DNA of 64,000 nt from Elymus sibiricus (taxonomy: Eukaryota > Streptophyta > Magnoliopsida > Poales > Poaceae): the NCBI GenBank assembly GCA_039707655.1, contig CM077666.1:306182166-306246165 (forward strand), given 5' to 3'. The notes beneath the pieces were generated by a model. The model worked only from the letters and a program-made list of their open reading frames with translations. It was not told where the DNA came from and ran no database searches. Below, piece by piece: positions 59,081 through 64,000 of the stretch. Every line of letters starts with the position of its first letter. Position 1 is the first letter of the stretch. The position numbers and the translations under genes are program-made.

Positions 59081-60000
59081 TTTTAATTACTATGGTAGCT
59101 ACATATTACATGTTTTATGATAAAATGAACTTCTTCTTTGTTAATGCTTTCAAAGTAGTTGCTAGCTAGCATATTTTCATTTTGTTTACAAGTGAACTTC
59201 ATATTTTTTTAAAGTCTTTTTCTTAATATACCATCTGTATGGAATATATCATTTTTTGATAAGTGAACTTCATTTTTTTTACTTGTTTCTTTTTTTAATA
59301 TTTTGTAGATGACGAACTTGCTGTTGTGGCTCGGTCGAGCATTGATCCAGCTCTTCTCAAGAGATACAACGAGCTATACAGTGCTGTTACCAGGGCTCGG
59401 AAGGACAAAAAGAAGAAGTATGATGGTTTTTGAATTCTTAAATTGTTATGTTAATATGTATTTTCTAATCGTAGTCTTTGCCTTTTTCATTCTTGTTATT
59501 TTGATAGTATCTTATGTTGCAGTTTTTCAACAAAATTTCAGGGGCCTGATTGCTTTTGTAACTGAGTTGGGCGATATTCCCATTGCCGAAGTTGCTAAAT
59601 CTTTTTGGACAATGGGGATGCTCACTACCCGCCTTGTTGATTTAGGGGTTTCTTTGCTGGTAGATAAGTTTAAGGGATCTTCGACGATGGTTGTCCCATA
59701 CCATATTTGTGTAAGCATGCATAACTTTTGTTTGTTGTTTTATTCTCTTTTTGTATTCCGTGTGATGACCTGTATGCTTTTCCACCCTTTTCCTCCCTTG
59801 ATTTGTTTGGCAGACAAGTATTTGGAATGGCGGTAGTGTAGGTAGGGCGGTGAAATTGATGTTCTCGTCAAGAGCTGAGGAGCGTGTCGATAAAAAATAT
59901 ATGGTGAGTAATGTTTTATGTGTCCAGAATTATTTTGTGTGTGTCGGTTTTATAGTGTTCTGATTTTTGTTTTTGTAATGCATAAATGGCTGAGAGGATA

Positions 60001-60002
60001 TA

Positions 60003-60036
<34 letters not shown>

Positions 60037-60037
60037 C
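60001..60037. repeat. (TA)n-rich microsatellite in ULP intron 10
   Basis: TAATATATATAATATATA followed by a pure TA run, shortly before the TTCCAACAG acceptor. Confidence 0.9.
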
Positions 60038-60689
60038 ATTTTTTACTTCCAACAGATCCTCTTTGCAAAATTTGATCCTCCGGACACGAATGAAGGCGGA
60101 ACTGTTGGCCATTATTGTGTAGTCGCCTTGAATCTGATTGAAAGGCGGTTTGAATTTCTTGACTTGCGTAATAAACCTGGCAGTGTTGAAGCAAACAGGG
60201 TTTTCAGGAGGATGGTTAAAAATATCAAGCGTGCATGGAAAGAAGGTAGCGCAAGTTGTGATGAGCCGCTAAATCCTCCGACACTTGATGGCTTTACGTT
60301 GAAACATGTGATTGTCCCAATTCAGCCAAATGGGTATGTTTGTTGTAGCCCCCCTCCCTTGCTATTCCTCAACTGTTCTTTTATATGAATGTGAAACTTA
60401 TGGTTTTGTTCTTTTGCAGGCATGATTGTGGATTCTATATGTTCCAATTCTTGCAGACATGGGATGGGATTCGAGTTGCTCAGTTTGGGGTGGAGCACAT
60501 CGGCTACATCAGGATGGCCATGCTCTACAGCTGGCTCACATCATCGAAGTGTTCCTTGGATCTATCTTCGCTTTTAATCGTTGAAGATAAAGGTTGTGTT
60601 TGTGAACTGCTTGATTCCCCTCCTTTTTTTTGTGTACTACTTGCTTCCCTTTCTTAGGCATTAGTTTTTAGTGTGCTAGTGGACTACAT

Positions 60690-60890
60690 TTTTTTTGAGA
60701 GTGGCGAGCTGTGTATTTTGTTGTGTTAGTGAGCTTCAGATTTTGGATGAGTGAGCTTAAGTTTCTGTATAAGTGAGCTGCATTGTTTTCGATAAGTGAG
60801 CTGCACTCCCTTTATGTGAGTGAGCTGCATCATGTTCTTTAGTGAACTGCATTTCTGTACATTAGTGAGCTGCGTTTGACTTTTCTGGTG
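60690..60890. repeat. Second intronic GTGAGCTGCA array
   Basis: Units such as AAGTGAGCTGCATT and AGTGAACTGCATTTCTG recur in ULP-gene intron 12, related to the array in intron 6. Confidence 0.75.
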
Positions 60891-62334
60891 TTGTACTTGG
60901 GTATTTCGTCGGTGCTGGACAAGTTAGCTGAGTGTTCCTTGTTTTTTCCCATCTCTTTTTCAGGTTTTGATGGAGGCCTTCATGGAGGCTGTACATCACT
61001 TTTCGAGACCCAGGTTTCTGAAGCAGTTATGGAGGATTGTGTTGTTGAAACCTGTCCTGATAAAACTGGTTCTTTGGCTGGAGTTGGTGTGAACACTGGT
61101 GTTGCATCTGAACCTGTTGGTGGAAAGGAAGCTGCACCTGGCTCTTCACGTGAGGTATTAAATCTTGATGATGATGATGATTTCGTGATGCCGGTTGTGC
61201 CACCCGTCAGTAAGAGGACTAGGAGTGCAGCGATCAATCGTCCCACGGGTGTTGAGGGTGTTGTAGTTTCGAACAAGAGGGCAGTAGAGAGGCCTGTTAA
61301 GCTTAGATGCTCTATGGAGAAGTTGAAGCCTTCCAGGTTCAAACATCTTAATGAGGCGAGGCAAATAAAGGATCTCATTCTCAGCCAAGATTTCAGGACC
61401 AAATACAAAGAGTGAGATCTATGTGCCTGTCCTTCATCTTTTTATGTGTTTAGTTTTTGTTTTGAACATTATTTTTTGACCCGATCTGTGTTTGTGTCTC
61501 TTGTGATATCTTTTCCGCAGAAGCTCACTCTTCATGGTCAAAAGTCCTTTTAATGATCTTGAATCAACCAATCTTGACTATATGTTTCGGACATTTGGGA
61601 AAGGAGCTTTCATGGACTCGTATCTCATGGATTTTGTCATTAAGAACTGGAAGCAAGATCCTGACATGAGTTTAGTTTGTCGTTCTGGCGATCGTGTGCT
61701 ACTTACACCTTTATTCATCATGGTAAATGTGTCTGCTGTCATTTTTTTTGCTTTTGTGCACTTTTTTCTTGAGTACTGAATTTTTTATGTCCATGCGTGC
61801 ATGCATCTTTTTTTTTACATGTCCCCATTTTTTTCTTTTTCTATGCAGTATGTTCTTCAAATGGAAACCGCTGTGAAGAAAAATGAAGAAGGATATCCTG
61901 TGTTGCCAGTTGTGCATAACCCATTTATTTTAGAACATGCGGCTGAGCAGTTCAGGTTTTTTATTGGTGATGATAACCTGCTTGACGCAAAACTAGTAAG
62001 GCCACTGTGTCCATCATTTTCTTCTTCTTCCTTGTTGCATTTCCTTTGTAGTTATTTTCAGCAGTGGTCCTAGTGCTATGTGTGGAATGAACTTCATTGA
62101 TTTTTTTTGTTGTTGTCCCTTTTCCCGTATGTATCTCCCCCCGACAGATTTTGATGCCGCGCTCTAAGGACGGACATTACTCCCTATACACGATGAACCG
62201 CCATCGCACATTGATATCCATGATACGAGGAGGTACACTGGCAATGCTGATCAAGTGACAAAGTGGCGCAGGTCTGAGTACCACGCAGACTGCACTGAAC
62301 TGGTATGGCAAAGTTTTGACCATTCTGACTACAT

Positions 62335-62530
62335 TATTACCTCTCATAGAACTGCACTTGCTAGTATAGTGGACTGCAGTATCTGTGTTATAGAACTGCA
62401 TTTTCTCGCAGCACCAACCTGGTTAAACGAGTGATAACCCAATCCTGACTACGTTGTTATTACTCATAGCACTGCACTTGTTAGTACAGTGCACTGCAAT
62501 ATCTGTGACATTGAACTGCATTTTCTCGAA
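62335..62530. repeat. About 118-bp tandem duplication in ULP intron 16
   Basis: CTCATAG[A/C]ACTGCACTTG through GAACTGCATTTTCTCG occurs twice in a row (about 62340-62410 and 62458-62528) with a handful of differences. Confidence 0.75.
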
Positions 62531-63213
62531 CCACCTACCCTGGCTAAAAGAGTGATAAAGCCATTTTTTGTAGATGAGCTCACATGCATTAAAAGCGGGA
62601 CAGTTCAGATCATGTGGAGAACATATAGTTTCATCATATTAATAGAAATAACTAATTAATATAACATCTCTGTTTTTTGTTTTACGTTTCTTTTATTTGA
62701 TCTGTAACGTGTGTTTTTGGCTCTTGTGGTTGCCTTTTTCCTTTTGCCAGATGACCAGAATGACTCTAGTGATGAAGGCGGTTTATGGTGAAAAGTTGTA
62801 TAACTCGAAGAAGCACCCTGACTGGGTGAAATTGTCAGAGAAGCCCTTTTTTCCGGTCACGCTAGAACAGGGGCCAAATGAGTGTGGATTCTATGTTCTG
62901 AGGATGTCGCAGCAGTATGACGGCACGCGTATGGTCGAAAAAATTGCTAAACAAGATGTAATACTTTTCTGTATCTCCCTTTTTGGTAGTGATTTTTCTT
63001 TTATGTTTTAATTTTTGTTTTACGTCACGTCCTTTAATCATCTATCTGCATTTTCAATTTTTTCAGCCTGCCATGGAAGATTGGAAGGCGGAGTACATTT
63101 ACCAGCTGATTTTCCATTCTTCCAACATGTTGTGTATTGAAGACATGCCGCCTGAGCTCCGCGAGCTCATCGATAGCCTTGGGCTTTCTTCCCAATCGCA
63201 GTCACGTTCATAG

Positions 63214-64000
63214 TAACAGTGTTAGGCATAAACATGTTAATGATTTGGGCGAAAGCTAGGTTTTAGGGTGTGTACTGTGTACTGTCTAACGTATATCATG
63301 TTTTGCAAATAATTTGTATGAAGGCTACAATTACGGCATGTGTAGCGTCTGTTTTTATTTATGTACATGATTTTTTTAATGTGAAATTTGGTTCTTCAAT
63401 GTGTGTTTTGCGTGCATCAGTGCTGTTGTAGCCGTCTCTTTTTATTTATCTTATTTTTATCGGTGAAAAAACTTGCAGAATGGCACTACATTCCGTGTTG
63501 TTTTTTTTGAACTGCACTTCATTTCTGTATATAAGTGGACTGCAGCCCCCCCTCTTGGCTGACTTCTTTTTCTCCGCCGCAACTTTTTATTTTTGATTTC
63601 ATGTTTTTTTAATCTAGCGTTTGCGTGATGGGATGGAGTAGAAATTGAACTGCACTGCTCCTGTCAAGCAAGCGCATTGCCGCATTAGCGCGAGGCCGAG
63701 CCAGGAACGAGCCGGAGCAGGTGACGACGCGGCGTGCCGCGGCGTCGCATGTGGAGGCGAGTCCGTCACATCCGTGACCCCACTATCAATCTTAGGGGTG
63801 TTTGGGGGGGGGGGTGCGGTTGTTCAGGGGGGGGGGAAACAGAATAACCGCGCTGCGCCTGTGAAGCAAGAGCACTGCCGCGTTGGCGCGAGGCCGAGCC
63901 AGGGGTGGGGGAGGGGGGTCGGGACCCCCTCCCCCACCCCCGGCGAGGCCGAGCCAAGAACAAGCCGGAGCAGGCGACGACGCGGCGTGCCGCGGCATCG
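63214..64000. repeat. ULP-gene 3' flank; duplicated GC-rich block with hairpin insert
   Basis: A block containing AGGCCGAGCCAGGAACGAGC and GACGACGCGGCGTGCCGCGG (about 63655-63750) recurs at 63850-64000. The second copy is interrupted at 63902-63940 by an 18-bp G/C hairpin (GGGGTGGGGGAGGGGG.., loop of about 2 nt) flanked by a 14-bp direct repeat GCGAGGCCGAGCCA. G-runs lie at 63797-63835. No gene is seen before the window ends. Confidence 0.7.

Larger units (their letters stand above)
53835..63213 (+). pseudogene. Twin ULP-like (C48 cysteine peptidase) gene, 18 exons, nearly intact
   Basis: Exons: 53835-53871, 54033-54182, 54615-55264, 55371-56249, 56394-56900, 57027-57194, 57631-58108, 59309-59417, 59542-59710, 59814-59903, 60056-60333, 60420-60592, 60964-61411, 61521-61722, 61849-61995, 62148-62302, 62751-62957, 63067-63213. 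All junctions keep phase and the sum is 1665 codons if one lost base is counted. The N-terminal third has a nuclear-type basic/acidic region and an NVCKAAGLL..INRGAVHQIFDFPMG domain seen in grass ULP proteins. Module 1: GHYCVVALNL (His about 1098), FEFLDLRN (Asp about 1115), IQPNGHDCGFY (Gln 1169, Cys 1175). Module 2: DGHYSLYTMN (His about 1505), IDIHDTRR (Asp), LEQGPNECGFY (Gln 1587, Cys 1592). ULPs cleave SUMO; transposon-borne copies (Kaonashi-type MULEs) are known. In-frame TAGs at 55989, 56796 and 56874 and a 1-nt deletion in exon 16 break it. Confidence 0.82.

Overview
This is a plant nuclear window, almost certainly from a Triticeae grass (wheat, Aegilops, rye or barley group). The evidence is nested LTR retrotransposons whose LTRs begin TGATACGTCC, TGATACGTCTCC or TGTTGGGGAACG, a CACTA element with GGCCCA-rich subtermini, grass-type Helitron ends (a CCCGT..ACGGG hairpin then CTAG), MuDR, PMD and ULP genes typical of grass Mutator-like elements, and GT-AG introns. 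The species cannot be fixed from sequence alone. Nothing bacterial or viral is seen.

Left part (1-19 kb). A small three-exon gene of unknown function lies on the minus strand (193-797) with a TATA box. Two Helitron 3' ends follow; the second element carries a 345-bp tandem duplication and a tRNA-like relic. A plant-mobile-domain (PMD) pseudogene (4765-8357) is framed by TAGCGC palindromes and split by a solo LTR. A decayed mudrA transposase (8906-10715, minus) is cut by a CACTA element starting at 10716. The CACTA gene has duplicated and triplicated exons, and a second solo LTR sits in it.

Middle (19-32 kb). AT-rich degenerate modular arrays (20.0-24.3 kb, with an inverted relative at 28.5-29.3 kb) surround a class III peroxidase pseudogene whose signal-peptide segment is inverted. 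Two (TA)n-centred palindromic junctions mark abutting transposon ends. A B3-domain gene (30664-31595, minus) appears intact. Beside it is a snRNA-type promoter (MSP, USE and TATA) followed by a T-run, a candidate Pol III unit.

32.8-52.7 kb is a DEDDy 3'-5' exonuclease gene (minus strand) blown apart by three LTR insertions: a 15.5-kb gypsy element (TSD GCGCG), itself holding a 9.0-kb copia element with an intact 1327-residue polyprotein (TSD GCACC), and a 3.4-kb solo LTR (TSD CTCTA). With the insertions removed, the exonuclease reads as one frame with one frameshift and one upstream stop.

Right part (53.8-63.2 kb). One 18-exon gene on the plus strand, in which every exon junction is phase-compatible, encodes about 1664 residues with two complete ULP/C48 cysteine-peptidase modules. 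Three in-frame TAG codons and one 1-nt deletion disable it. One of its introns has a GC donor and hosts a 917-bp fold-back MITE with a 9-bp target duplication. The B3, exonuclease and ULP genes all sit in DNA rich in ACTGCA-type repeats, and the B3 flank shares a segment with a ULP intron. They may therefore be cargo of one very large Mutator-like (Kaonashi-like) element family; this is inference.
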